Shown here: positions 32,071-41,402 of the stretch, piece by piece
How the letters are laid out: every line of letters begins with the position of its first letter
Numbering within the stretch: the first letter of the stretch is position 1
Assembly (NCBI GenBank): GCA_964452635.1
Contig: CAYVMP010000005.1
Span: forward strand, 1 to 44,746
Direction: 5' to 3'
Source of the DNA: CAYVMP01 sp964452635
GTDB taxonomy: Bacteria; Patescibacteriota; Minisyncoccia; Phycocordibacterales; DATDWN01
Length of the DNA: 44,746 nucleotides
Translations under genes and position numbers: made by a program
Notes under the pieces: generated by a model
Database searches by the model: none
What the model saw: only the letters and a program-made list of their open reading frames with translations
What the model was told of the DNA's origin: nothing

Positions 32071-33159
32071 TTATTCATCACTCGAACTCTGACTTTCCTC
32101 TGAACTACCACTTGGTGTTGGTACTACCGATCCACCGTTTGAAGCGAGACCAGCTTTGATTTCCTTTAGTATCTTTTCAGCAATTTTCGTATTTTCACGG
32201 AGAAACTGTCGAGTTGAATCGTATCCACGACCGAGTTTCTCCTCACCATAACTGTAACTTGTTCCGGATTTCGTAATAATCTTCATTTTCTCGCCAAGTG
32301 CGATGATTTCACCTTCTCGTGAGATGCCTTCGTTGTACATGAGGTCAAACTCTGTTTGTTTAAACGGTGCTGCGACTTTATTTTTCACTACTTTTACACG
32401 GATTCTACCACCCATGATTTCTTCACCCTTTTTAATCTGAGCAATACGACGAATATCAATACGTACGGACGTGTAGAATTTAAGAGCCTTTCCTCCCGGA
32501 GTTGTTTCAGGGTTACCGAACATGACACCAATCTGCATGCGGATTTGGTTTATGAAAATCACAATTGTTTTAGATTTGGCGACGATGGCAGTGAGTTTGC
32601 GGAGTGCCTGTGACATGAGGCGGGCTTGTTTGCCGACGTGATGTGCTCCCATATCACCCTCGATTTCATCCTTTGGAGTGAGGGCAGCAACAGAGTCAAT
32701 GACGACAACATCTATTTTTCCTGATCGAACAAGGGACTCAACGATTTCGAGCGCTTGTTCACCTGTATCTGGTTGGGAGATGAGGAGTTGATCGATTTTA
32801 ACTCCGAGTCGTTGTGCGTATTCTGGATCCATTGCGTGTTCAGCATCAATGAAGGCGCAGATGCCACCGCCTTTCTGTGCCTCTGCAACAACGTGGAGGG
32901 AGAGAGTTGTTTTACCAGAGGATTCAGGTCCAAAAATCTCGATGATACGTCCACGAGGAAGTCCACCAACTCCAAGAGCTGCATCGAGTCCGATTGATCC
33001 AGTGGATATTGCATTTACATCGACATGAGGTTTATCGCCGAGCATCATAATTGAGTCGTCACCAAACTTGGTACGAATATCTCTGAGAGTGTCGTCGATG
33101 TTTACTTTTCCGATCGGTCCCTTGTCTTCTTTTGCAACTTTCTTTTTCATTGGTGCCAT
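32071..33159 (-). CDS. recA: Recombinase RecA
   Basis: A 362-aa RecA: Walker A GPESSGKTT, DAEHAMDP, Walker B VVVIDSVAAL, loop L1 EIEGDMGAHHVG, loop L2 near FGNPETTPGGKALKFY, and a Ser-rich acidic tail. It drives strand exchange and SOS signalling. It is the last gene of a minus-strand operon with ftsK and an Ig-domain protein (10-nt gap to the gene before). Palindromic element B follows the stop by 8 nt. Confidence 0.98.
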   Translation of the reverse strand: MAPMKKKVAKEDKGPIGKVNIDDTLRDIRTKFGDDSIMMLGDKPHVDVNAISTGSIGLDAALGVGGLPRGRIIEIFGPESSGKTTLSLHVVAEAQKGGGICAFIDAEHAMDPEYAQRLGVKIDQLLISQPDTGEQALEIVESLVRSGKIDVVVIDSVAALTPKDEIEGDMGAHHVGKQARLMSQALRKLTAIVAKSKTIVIFINQIRMQIGVMFGNPETTPGGKALKFYTSVRIDIRRIAQIKKGEEIMGGRIRVKVVKNKVAAPFKQTEFDLMYNEGISREGEIIALGEKMKIITKSGTSYSYGEEKLGRGYDSTRQFLRENTKIAEKILKEIKAGLASNGGSVVPTPSGSSEESQSSSDE

Positions 33160-33169
33160 AATAGTTATG

Positions 33170-33523
33170 TTAGTATTCTTTTAGTATTAATTCTAATTTC
33201 TTCTCTGTTTTTTTACCAAACTTATCTTTTGCATCTAGCACAAGTATATTATACCCAGGGGATAGGAGCAATTTTTCATTAAACTCACCTTTGCTGTTCG
33301 TAAAAATCTGCTTTCCGTTTAGATTTAGATATGACACATTCTCTACTTTCCCTCGTATCTCAATGAGCGTGTTTGTATACACTGTGCCGTTTTGTGGAGA
33401 ATATACAGTAATAACAGGGCCATTGATAATAGCGTGTGCTTGGAAGAGTGAGTATCCGACAACCACTACAGTCAAAAGCACTCCGAGGGATGTTTTTAGA
33501 AGGGAAGGTATGTTTCTATTCAT
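33170..33523 (-). CDS. Membrane-anchored Ig-like domain protein, 117 aa
   Basis: An N-terminal signal anchor (about residues 9-31) is followed by one small beta-sandwich domain (GPVITVYSPQNGTVYTNTLIEIRGKVENVSYLNLNG..., PGYNILVLDAKDKFGKKTEKKLEL), similar to the glucodextranase-B/Ig-like modules of surface proteins. The function is unknown. It begins 5 nt after the ftsK stop and ends 10 nt before recA, so it sits inside this operon; a link to cell division or DNA translocation is possible but not shown. Confidence 0.75.
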   Translation of the reverse strand: MNRNIPSLLKTSLGVLLTVVVVGYSLFQAHAIINGPVITVYSPQNGTVYTNTLIEIRGKVENVSYLNLNGKQIFTNSKGEFNEKLLLSPGYNILVLDAKDKFGKKTEKKLELILKEY

Positions 33524-33528
33524 GGTGG

Positions 33529-35727
33529 CTACAGTGGAGCGGATTCTTCGGTCTGTGCAGTGCTATCGCCGTGATCAAGCACTTCACGAGGCTTTGCTCC
33601 TGAACCCGGACCAATAACTCCTCGTTCCTCGAGTATGTCGATAAGCCGAGCTGCTCGTGCATATCCAATACCAAGTTTGCGCTGAAGATATGATGTGGAG
33701 GCCTTGCCCGCTTCTATAACTGTGTGACGAGCATCTTCGTACAGATCATCGTCCTCCTCTATTTTATCATCATCAAGAGTTGCTTCGAAAATAGAATTTT
33801 TCTCTACAGTACCTGTGAGATTTATTTCACTCGGCACTTCGTGTTCGTAGCTCTCGACAAGATATTTCACAATTGACTTTAATTCATTCTCTGAAATATA
33901 CGCAGACTGAATACGTTGTGGCTGGGACATTTCGCCTGACAAATAGAGCATATCTCCAGCACCAAGGAGTTTTTCTGCTCCACTCATATCGAGAATTGTG
34001 CGAGAGTCTATTTGAGATGATACTTGAAGTGCAATACGAGATGGAATGTTTGCTTTGATGAGTCCAGTAATGACATTTACTGAAGGTCGCTGGGTTGAAA
34101 GAATGAGGTGGATTCCAACAGCACGACTCATCTGTGCGAGCCGTACGATGGCACTTTCAAGTTCACGAGGGTACGCCTGCATGATGTCTGCAAGCTCGTC
34201 GATGATGATTACAATATATGGCATTGTCTCAATGTGCTTGCCTTCCTCTCCATCAGCACGGTTCTTTGCTTTCTTTATTTCTGGTTCAACAATATTTTTG
34301 TGATATGAAGAAATGTTTTGCAGTGATTCAGATTGAAGTATGTCGTATCGTCTATCCATTTCTTTCGCTGCCCACTTTAATGCAAGAATAGCCTTCTTTG
34401 CGTCTGTGATGACTGGAGTAAGGAGGTGTGGAATTTTATTGTACAGAGTGAGTTCAACTCGTTTTGGATCAACCATGATGAATTTAAGGTTGTCCGGTGA
34501 ATTTCGGTAGAGTAGGGAGGTGATGACTGCATGTATGGTGACTGATTTACCCGAACCTGTTGCACCGGCAATGAGAAGGTGTGGTGCTTTCGCGAGGTTA
34601 CTGAAGTAAGACATTCCAGAAATGCCTTTACCCAAACACATCATGAGAGGTTTATCTGAATTTTGGAATTCAGGTGATGCAAGTAAACTACCAAGACCGA
34701 CTGTGGTTTTAGTACTATTTGGGATTTCAATACCGACGAGTGATTTACCGGGGATTGGTGCTTCAATACGGATTGGGTGTGCAGCAAGTGCGAGTGCGAG
34801 GTCGTTTTGTAGCCCAACAATTCTTGATAGCTTTACTCCCTCTGCTGGTTTGAGTGCGTATCGAGTGATGGATGGTCCGATAGAGATCTCGTCCATTTCA
34901 ACCTGTATGCCGAAGTTTGAGAGCGTGCGTTTTATAATGTTTGAGTTTGCCTTGATATCTCCAACACCGGGCTTACCCTTATCTTTTTCGAGTAGTGACA
35001 GTGGGGGAGGAGTGAACTCCTTACCATTGAAAGAAAGTGGACTAATACCGAACTCGTCCTTTTTAGAAGATGACTGTGTTCCGGATGACTGAGTGTTTTC
35101 TTGAGCATCTGGTTTTTTAGCAGGAATCGATTTTTCATCAGCGAGTGCTTTCTCTGCGTATGCAAGTTCACGTGCTGTTGGTAGTGCCACACCGTTTTCA
35201 TCGGTTTCAGGCAGAGCATCCTTTTTCTTGAAGAGATTTGTGATAAACGAAAAGTTGATTGATGTATCAAACATAACAAGGAAGGAAATGACGATACATG
35301 CGACGAGAATGATGACACTCGCGTACATATCAAAGAGCATGAGAAGGGGACTTGAAATAAACCCACCAATTAGTCCACCGCGGTGAGAGACAATGATGTC
35401 GAGAAGTGCGAGACTTGAAAAGAAAAAAATAATACCTCCAATGCTGTGGGTGAGCGCGAGTCGTTTCTTGAGTGAGTTGAAGAAGGATACAGAGAGAATA
35501 AAAAATATAACAGGAAGTAGGTAGAAACCAATCCCAAACAGATATGAAAAGATTCGGTACGCACTGCTTCCGACAACACCTGCCTTGCCAAATGCTGAGA
35601 GTAAGAAAAATACACCGAGAACAAAAAATAATATAGCAACGATTGCCTGAAGAGTCTCATCTTGAAGTCTGTGTGAGACAACTTCGGATTCGGCAACCTC
35701 CTTACCTTTTTTAGATTTGCGTGACAT
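33529..35727 (-). CDS. ftsK: DNA translocase FtsK/SpoIIIE
   Basis: A 732-aa DNA pump. Four N-terminal membrane helices (about 25-155) are followed by a linker, then the motor with Walker A AGATGSGKS (387-395), Walker B YIVIIIDELADIM, STQRPSVNVITG, and the C-terminal gamma winged helix (TSYLQRKLGIGYARAARLIDILEERG). It moves chromosome DNA during division. The ATG at 35727 is chosen because it opens with the usual basic MSRKSKKGK and because TACAAT lies exactly 6 nt before it; upstream in-frame codons give no family similarity. First gene of the ftsK-Ig-recA operon. Confidence 0.95.
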   Translation of the reverse strand: MSRKSKKGKEVAESEVVSHRLQDETLQAIVAILFFVLGVFFLLSAFGKAGVVGSSAYRIFSYLFGIGFYLLPVIFFILSVSFFNSLKKRLALTHSIGGIIFFFSSLALLDIIVSHRGGLIGGFISSPLLMLFDMYASVIILVACIVISFLVMFDTSINFSFITNLFKKKDALPETDENGVALPTARELAYAEKALADEKSIPAKKPDAQENTQSSGTQSSSKKDEFGISPLSFNGKEFTPPPLSLLEKDKGKPGVGDIKANSNIIKRTLSNFGIQVEMDEISIGPSITRYALKPAEGVKLSRIVGLQNDLALALAAHPIRIEAPIPGKSLVGIEIPNSTKTTVGLGSLLASPEFQNSDKPLMMCLGKGISGMSYFSNLAKAPHLLIAGATGSGKSVTIHAVITSLLYRNSPDNLKFIMVDPKRVELTLYNKIPHLLTPVITDAKKAILALKWAAKEMDRRYDILQSESLQNISSYHKNIVEPEIKKAKNRADGEEGKHIETMPYIVIIIDELADIMQAYPRELESAIVRLAQMSRAVGIHLILSTQRPSVNVITGLIKANIPSRIALQVSSQIDSRTILDMSGAEKLLGAGDMLYLSGEMSQPQRIQSAYISENELKSIVKYLVESYEHEVPSEINLTGTVEKNSIFEATLDDDKIEEDDDLYEDARHTVIEAGKASTSYLQRKLGIGYARAARLIDILEERGVIGPGSGAKPREVLDHGDSTAQTEESAPL

Positions 35728-35733
35728 GTATAT

Positions 35734-35739
35734 ATTGTA
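35734..35739 (-). promoter_or_regulatory. -10 box, leaderless start of ftsK
   Basis: On the minus strand TACAAT lies exactly 6 nt before the ATG. Confidence 0.45.
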
Positions 35740-35818
35740 ATAGAAAAACAGAAAATAGAGAAATGAAACACGAGTTACTTGCACGCATGTCCTTAAGTGA
35801 GATATAATAGACAGTACA

Positions 35819-35847
35819 TTGCAATATTTATGTAAATGTTGTATAAT
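35819..35847 (+). promoter_or_regulatory. Promoter of the HTH protein gene
   Basis: TTGCAA, a 17-nt spacer and TATAAT. The leader of about 66 nt contains AAGACAT and ATGTCTC (an inverted pair) and ACATAGGACA, candidate operator sequences. Confidence 0.6.
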
Positions 35848-35919
35848 TATGTAAAAGACATTCACACTAAATATGTCTCTTAAATAAACATAGGACATAT
35901 AAAAGACAAAACAATTTGT

Positions 35920-36687
35920 ATGAATACCAACATAGAAAAAGGAGATAACAACGAAGTGCAAAAAACATCAGACCCTATATCATTTTTCGAGAAAGATGAT
36001 GTTTTTGTTTATGTCTACAAAAAGACAGAAAAGCTCGCTACGGCACTGTACATGGTCACAAATCTTTTCTCGGAAAGCGAACCGATGAAATGGGCACTTC
36101 GAAAGAAAGTAGGAGACCTTCTGTCCTTTATGGTTGGGTACAAAGATATTCTCGCTGTTGAACATGCAGACTTCTCTCGCACGATTCGATCTCGTGTTCT
36201 CGAGATTGTGTCGCTTCTCGATGTCTCCGCAAAGTCGGGGCTAGTTTCGAATATGAACTTCGGTATTCTCAAGCAGGAATTTTCAAACTTACTTACACAC
36301 ATAGACGATCTGTCCGCTTCACATCATGCAGAGAAAAATCAACACACAATACATCACGATTTCTTCAATATACCTCAGAGACAGGATACTCTTGGTAATC
36401 AGGGACAAATAGACACACATAGGACACCGGTAAACTCGGCAAATGTCTCATTGAATAACTTCCAAAATAACAATCAAAATGTCCTTAAGAAAAATAACAG
36501 ACAAAATATAATCATTGGTCTGCTTAAGAAGAAAAAAGTCCTCACAATAAAGGATATTGCTCAAACTATACGAGATTGCAGTGAGAAGACTATTCAGCGA
36601 GAACTCTCTGCGCTCATTGTTTCTGGTGTCCTTAAGAAAACAGGGGAGAGACGGTGGAGTAAATATTCTCTTGTAGCTGAAAACTAA
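35920..36687 (+). CDS. HTH-domain protein, probable transcription regulator, 255 aa
   Basis: The N-terminal half (about 25-125) is helical and has no name I recognise (FVYVYKKTEKLATALYMVTNLF, ALRKKVGDLLSFMVGYKDIL). It is followed by a polar Asn/Gln-rich linker (residues 140-195). The C-terminal 55 residues form a winged helix of the DeoR/HTH type (LLKKKKVLTIKDIAQTIRDCSEKTIQRELSALIVSGVLKKTGERRWSKYSL). The layout is known from conserved Parcubacteria proteins of unknown role. Divergent from ftsK; the region between them carries GTCC/GGAC-containing motifs that recur in this gene. Autoregulation is inference. Confidence 0.7.
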   Translation: MNTNIEKGDNNEVQKTSDPISFFEKDDVFVYVYKKTEKLATALYMVTNLFSESEPMKWALRKKVGDLLSFMVGYKDILAVEHADFSRTIRSRVLEIVSLLDVSAKSGLVSNMNFGILKQEFSNLLTHIDDLSASHHAEKNQHTIHHDFFNIPQRQDTLGNQGQIDTHRTPVNSANVSLNNFQNNNQNVLKKNNRQNIIIGLLKKKKVLTIKDIAQTIRDCSEKTIQRELSALIVSGVLKKTGERRWSKYSLVAEN

Positions 36688-37187
36688 ATAATTCAAATAC
36701 TCCGCCAAAACCCCTTTTCATTGACTTTTCTGCTCGTTTTTGGAATAATGGCTTGCATGGATACATGTGCCCAGAGCACAAGTATTGTGGCTTAAAACAT
36801 AGGATTGTTTTGGTCATAATGCGTGAGTTATCCACATAGCGAGATTTGGAAGTATGTTCGATAGAATATATACTTAATTTCGTACGGTACTTTGACAACT
36901 TCATATGGATTTAATTTTCCGAAATTTCCTAATTCCGTTTATGTAAGAAAACTCTAGAAATTCAGTCTCACATCTTGTCAGCTATTTTTTTGTTTTGTGT
37001 CGATTTACTCGGCCCTGCCATATGTGGGGATGTGAGTGAAATATAAAACAAAGAAATTAGTATGTAGATGTATGTGTGGCAACACATGTACATCAATATT
37101 ATTAAGTTTTAGTTAATTGTTTTCCGATAACTTTTTCTCTGCACTTTTATAAATAACACTGAGAAAAAGTTGTTTTATTAAAATTAT
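36688..37187. other. 500-bp intergenic region upstream of the S-layer candidate
   Basis: No gene is supported here. It holds one perfect DnaA-type box TTATCCACA (36828-36836), an imperfect hairpin 37065-37094 (GATGTA..TGTGT / ACACA..TACATC), and the paired arms 37129-37139/37161-37171. The AT-rich stretch, long by the standards of this genome, probably serves the strong expression of the downstream gene. Confidence 0.6.
37129..37171 (+). promoter_or_regulatory. Inverted repeat flanking the -10 of the S-layer candidate
   Basis: AACTTTTTCTC (37129-37139) and GAGAAAAAGTT (37161-37171) form a perfect 11-bp inverted repeat with a 21-nt centre holding TATAAA (37148-37153). If transcription starts near 37160 the right arm lies at the transcript start, so the repeat is better placed as a DNA operator; if it starts further up, it is a 5' mRNA hairpin. 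Confidence 0.55.
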
Positions 37188-40100
37188 ATGAATCTAAAAT
37201 CAAAGACTCTTAAAGTGGTTGCTGGTTTTGTAGGATTCGCTATGGCGTTTTCATTTGTAGTAACACCAGTTACAGCAAGTGCAGCGACAGCAGAGGAACT
37301 ACAGGCTCAGATCAACAGCTTGCTTGCGACGATTAACTCGTTGCAATCACAGCTTGGAACAACAGGTGGCACATCAGTGTCAACAGGCTATACATTCAAT
37401 ACAAACTTGACTGTAGGTAGTCGAAGTACAGATGTTATGAATCTTCAAAAAGTTCTTAACATGAGTGCAGACACAATGGTTGCATCAACAGGCCCAGGCT
37501 CAACAGGTATGGAAACAACATACTTCGGTCCAGCAACTAAGGCTGCAGTTATGAAATTCCAGACTAAATATGGAATCTCACCTGTAGCTGGTTATGTAGG
37601 TGCATTGACTCGAGCTAAGCTCAATCAAATGTCAGCTACTACTGGTGGCACAACTACCGGAACTGGAACAGGAACTGGCACAGGTACAACTACTGGTGCT
37701 GGAACACTTACAGTTATGGCAGGTTCACAGCCTATGAATTCACTCGCACCTCAGAGTGCTGCTCGAATTCCATTTACAAACTTGACACTCACAGCAGGAT
37801 CAAGTGATGTAGTGGTTAACTCTATTACAGTAGAGAGAGCAGGTCTCGCACAGGATGCAGTATTCTCAGGTATCGTATTGCTTGATCAGAATGGTCTCCA
37901 GATTGGCATCGCAAAGACTTTGAACTCTAACCACCAGGCAATGGTAGGTGAACCGTTCACAGTTAAGGCTGGTACATCAAAGATGGTTACTATTGCTGGA
38001 AACATGGCGTCTTCACTATCTAGCTACGCTGGACAGGTTGCAGGACTCAATGTAGTAGCAATCAACACAGGTGCTTCAGTTTCTGGTTCTCTTCCAATCA
38101 TGGGTGCACAGCACACAATCAACGCTTCACTCACACTTGGAACAGCTCAGATGTCAAGTTCATCATTTGACCCTAACTCAGCACAGAGTAAGGAAATCGG
38201 TACAACAGGATACAAATTCGCTGCGGTACGACTTACAGCTGGTTCAGCTGAGAAGGTTAAACTTTGGTCAATTCGATGGAATCAGACAGGTTCAGCATCA
38301 TCACAGGATCTTGCAAACGTAAAGGTTTATGTTGATGGTACTGCATACGACACAACTGTTTCTGCTGACGGTAAGTATTACTCAGCTCTCTTCCCATCAG
38401 GAATTCTTTTTGACAAGGGAACAGCTAAGGACATCTACATCAGTGGTGATATCGTAGGTACAGGTTCAGCTGGACGAACAGTTGAATTCGATATCTACAA
38501 AACAACAGATATCTATGTATCAGGTGATACATACACATACGGTATTACACCAACTGCTGCGACAACAGGTTCAGCATCAACTGCATCTGAGTTCACAACA
38601 GGTACACCATTCTTCAGTGGTTCAGTTGTAACAGTTTCTGCTGGTTCAGTAACAACTATTCAGAAGGCAACTTCAGTAGCTGCTCAGAACATTGCAGTTA
38701 ACGTTCCTAACCAAGTACTCGGTGGATTCACTACAGACATCAAGGGTGAACCTATCTCAGTACAGAGTTTGGTATTCACAGTTTCAACTTCATCATCACT
38801 TACAGCTCCTTTGACTAACGTTACAATCGTTGATCAGAACGGCGCAGTAGTTGCTGGTCCAGTTGACGAAGTATCAGCAGGTACTTTGACATTCACTGAC
38901 ACAATCACTTTCCCAGTTGGAATGAAGACATACACATTGAAAGGAAAACTTGCATCAACATTCTCAAACAATGCAACTATTTCAATCACAACTGTACCTT
39001 CATCTGGTTGGACTAATGTAACTGGTCAGGTAACAGGAAACACAATTAGTTTGTCAGGAAATGGTTCATTCACAATGAACACAATGACAGTTAAGGCAGC
39101 AGCTCTTGCAGTAAGTGTAGCAACTACACCATCAGCTCAGAGTATCGTTGCTGGAGGACAGGGAGTTACATTCGCTAACTACCAGTTCGACGCATCACAG
39201 TCAGGTGAGGATCTTCGAATTTCATCACTTGCTGTAACTAACGGTGGTTCAAACACAACAGGTTTGTCATCATGTCAGTTGTTCGATGGAACAACAGCAT
39301 TGAACACAGGTTCAAACGTTGTTAATCCTTCTGCTGTGACAGCATCATTCACATTTGATCAGCAATTGATTATTCCAAAGGGAACAGTCAAGACACTTGC
39401 ATTGAAATGTAATGTTTCTTCATCAGCAACGGGTACATTTATTCTCGGTATTACAACTGCACAGGTTTCAGCTCTTACTGTAACTGGTGTGACATCTTCA
39501 AACTCTGTAACAGCTACAGGTGCTACAGCTACAGGTCAGACAATGACTATTGGTTCTGGTGCACTCGTAGTATCAACTGATTCTTCAAGTCCTTCGTACT
39601 CTGTAGTTGCTGCTGGTTCAACTGGCAACATCGCAGGTGTATTCAAATTCCGAGCTTCAAACGAGGCAGTAAACTTGAACCGATTGAGTCTCAAGCTTAC
39701 ATCTGGTTCAGCATCTGATCTCGTACAGGTATCTATCTGGGATGGAGCTACACAGGTTGGTACAGCTACATTCACTGGTAGTAGTGCAAACGCAACTTCA
39801 ACATTCAATACTCCTGTCTCACTTCCAAAGGATACAGACAAGACTTTGACTGTTAAGGTTGATACAGCATGGGTTGGAACATCACAATCTGGTACACAGG
39901 GATCACTTATCAAAGTTGATTTCAACGGTAACGATTCAACAGGTACTCAGGGAACAGGTGTAGGTTCTGGTAACACAATCAACGCAACTGGTTCAACATC
40001 AGTAGCAGGTATCCGATTGTTCAAATCATTCCCAACACTCGCTCTTGATACTCTCGGATCGACAGGTTTGGCAGATGGACGACTCATCCGATACAAAGTA

Positions 40101-40601
40101 ACTGCAAACTCAGCTGGTTCAATTGGAATTTCACAGTTCAAGTTCACTGTTGCAACAACATCAGCGACTGTAACTAACGTAGCGTTGTATGCCTTTACTG
40201 ATTCATCATACTCATCTCCAATTTCTGGACAGGGTACAAGTGGTCAGATTGGTTCAACACAAACAACTATTCCTAACAACTCAGCGTTTGCAATCACACC
40301 AACATCAAACCCAGTACAGGTTTCTGCTGGTGCGACGATATACTTTGAACTTCGAGGTTCTATCGCAGGTGTAACTACAGGTTCATCAGCGGTAACAACT
40401 CTCTCAGGTGACTCAGCATATCCAACAAACTTGACTTCAGGATACAATGTTGCTACATCGTCAGCTTTGACTTCAGGTAACAACTTCGTATGGTCTGGTA
40501 ACGCAACGGGAACTGCAGCTACATCAGATGTAGACTTCTCAAACGGTGCTAGTCTCCCTGGATTCCCATCAAGTGGTCTTATCCAGACTCGATCTAACTA
40601 A
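37188..40601 (+). CDS. Large exported surface protein (S-layer candidate) with peptidoglycan-binding-like domain
   Basis: A 1137-aa protein. Signal peptide about residues 1-32 (VVAGFVGFAMAFSFVVTPVTASA), a short coiled coil (TAEELQAQINSLLATINSLQSQL), then a PG_binding_1-like domain (residues 75-148: VGSRSTDVMNLQKVLN... YFGPATKAAVMKFQTKYGI). A Gly/Thr-rich linker (about 150-175) leads to a long chain of Ig-like beta modules rich in Ser, Thr, Ala and Gly, with almost no Cys. No sortase motif or C-terminal anchor is visible. Codon choice looks strongly uniform (mostly TCA for Ser, ACA for Thr, GGT for Gly), unlike neighbours, as in highly expressed genes. S-layer identity is inference. Confidence 0.75.
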   Translation: MNLKSKTLKVVAGFVGFAMAFSFVVTPVTASAATAEELQAQINSLLATINSLQSQLGTTGGTSVSTGYTFNTNLTVGSRSTDVMNLQKVLNMSADTMVASTGPGSTGMETTYFGPATKAAVMKFQTKYGISPVAGYVGALTRAKLNQMSATTGGTTTGTGTGTGTGTTTGAGTLTVMAGSQPMNSLAPQSAARIPFTNLTLTAGSSDVVVNSITVERAGLAQDAVFSGIVLLDQNGLQIGIAKTLNSNHQAMVGEPFTVKAGTSKMVTIAGNMASSLSSYAGQVAGLNVVAINTGASVSGSLPIMGAQHTINASLTLGTAQMSSSSFDPNSAQSKEIGTTGYKFAAVRLTAGSAEKVKLWSIRWNQTGSASSQDLANVKVYVDGTAYDTTVSADGKYYSALFPSGILFDKGTAKDIYISGDIVGTGSAGRTVEFDIYKTTDIYVSGDTYTYGITPTAATTGSASTASEFTTGTPFFSGSVVTVSAGSVTTIQKATSVAAQNIAVNVPNQVLGGFTTDIKGEPISVQSLVFTVSTSSSLTAPLTNVTIVDQNGAVVAGPVDEVSAGTLTFTDTITFPVGMKTYTLKGKLASTFSNNATISITTVPSSGWTNVTGQVTGNTISLSGNGSFTMNTMTVKAAALAVSVATTPSAQSIVAGGQGVTFANYQFDASQSGEDLRISSLAVTNGGSNTTGLSSCQLFDGTTALNTGSNVVNPSAVTASFTFDQQLIIPKGTVKTLALKCNVSSSATGTFILGITTAQVSALTVTGVTSSNSVTATGATATGQTMTIGSGALVVSTDSSSPSYSVVAAGSTGNIAGVFKFRASNEAVNLNRLSLKLTSGSASDLVQVSIWDGATQVGTATFTGSSANATSTFNTPVSLPKDTDKTLTVKVDTAWVGTSQSGTQGSLIKVDFNGNDSTGTQGTGVGSGNTINATGSTSVAGIRLFKSFPTLALDTLGSTGLADGRLIRYKVTANSAGSIGISQFKFTVATTSATVTNVALYAFTDSSYSSPISGQGTSGQIGSTQTTIPNNSAFAITPTSNPVQVSAGATIYFELRGSIAGVTTGSSAVTTLSGDSAYPTNLTSGYNVATSSALTSGNNFVWSGNATGTAATSDVDFSNGASLPGFPSSGLIQTRSN

Positions 40602-40633
40602 TACTTAGACTGAGACAGGTATAACATCGCAAG

Positions 40634-40669
40634 ATAACAAAAACACCCCGAAAGGGGTGTTTTTGTTAT
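40634..40669. terminator. Strong terminator after the S-layer candidate
   Basis: A perfect 16-bp stem ATAACAAAAACACCCC / GGGGTGTTTTTGTTAT with loop GAAA. Confidence 0.92.
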
Positions 40670-40687
40670 GCAAAAAATGTACACGTA

Positions 40688-40696
40688 TGGTAGTAT
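40688..40696 (+). promoter_or_regulatory. Extended -10, leaderless start of the TPR protein
   Basis: TGG-TAGTAT, then exactly 6 nt, then ATG at 40703. Confidence 0.6.
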
Positions 40697-40702
40697 GTAG
40701 GA

Positions 40703-41398
40703 ATGAATACAAGTATGAAAAAAATAATCATTACGTTTATTGTTATTGTCTGTGCACTCGGTTTGTATTTTGTATTACGAACGCGCACACCACGAGCACC
40801 TCTCGATACGGCTTCTGTATCTGAAACAGCAACTACCACGAGCACCCGTATCGGTGACGTAACAGTAACTACTCCATCTGGATACACAATCTCTCAAGTT
40901 TCTATCGATGAGAAAAAATCGTCAGCACAAGCACCGTCTCTCACTACACCGATTGTGTTTGGTGTGGTATCTCTCACCCCCGAAGTCAAAGAAATAGTAA
41001 GTAAAAAAATAACAGACATTCGGTCTACTCTCATCAAAGATCCAAAAAACATTTCTGGATGGGTTAATCTCGGAATATACCAAAAAATGGCAGGGGACTA
41101 CTTGGGAGCGATTGCTTCATGGAAATATGTTACACAGATATCTTCGAACGATTTCGTATCTCGTGGTAACCTCGGAGATTTGTATGCATACTATGTACAC
41201 GACAATGCTCTAGCAGAAATGTATTACAGTGAAGCAATAAAAGCAGGACCAACACAGGAATATCTCTATGCGCAGTACGCACTCATGTATCGAGATGTAT
41301 TTAAAGATACTGAGAAGGCACTTCGTGTTATAAACGATGGGTTGAAGAAAATTCCAAACAGTACCGTTCTCATGGATATAAAAACACAGATTAAATAA
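40703..41398 (+). CDS. Membrane-anchored TPR-like protein, 231 aa
   Basis: An N-terminal anchor (KKIIITFIVIVCALGLYFVL, about residues 6-25) and a Ser/Thr-rich spacer come first. A C-terminal helical repeat region of TPR type follows (residues 115-225: SGWVNLGIYQKMAGDYLGAIASWKYVTQ, SRGNLGDLYAYYVHDNALAEMYYSEAIKAG). TPR repeats bind proteins; the partner is not known. The ATG at 40703 is supported by the extended -10 box, over the in-frame ATG at 40715. A 49-aa membrane protein follows 4 nt after the stop. Confidence 0.75.
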   Translation: MNTSMKKIIITFIVIVCALGLYFVLRTRTPRAPLDTASVSETATTTSTRIGDVTVTTPSGYTISQVSIDEKKSSAQAPSLTTPIVFGVVSLTPEVKEIVSKKITDIRSTLIKDPKNISGWVNLGIYQKMAGDYLGAIASWKYVTQISSNDFVSRGNLGDLYAYYVHDNALAEMYYSEAIKAGPTQEYLYAQYALMYRDVFKDTEKALRVINDGLKKIPNSTVLMDIKTQIK

Positions 41399-41402
41399 CT
41401 AC

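Noticed and set aside
36828..36836. Perfect DnaA box TTATCCACA in the 500-bp intergenic region, possible oriC
   Set aside because: Only one box, no clustered boxes or AT-rich unwinding repeat that I can recognise, and no dnaA, dnaN or rpmH nearby.
36632..36904. 90-aa minus-strand frame after the HTH gene
   Set aside because: It overlaps the HTH gene end, has no ribosome-binding site and no sensible composition.
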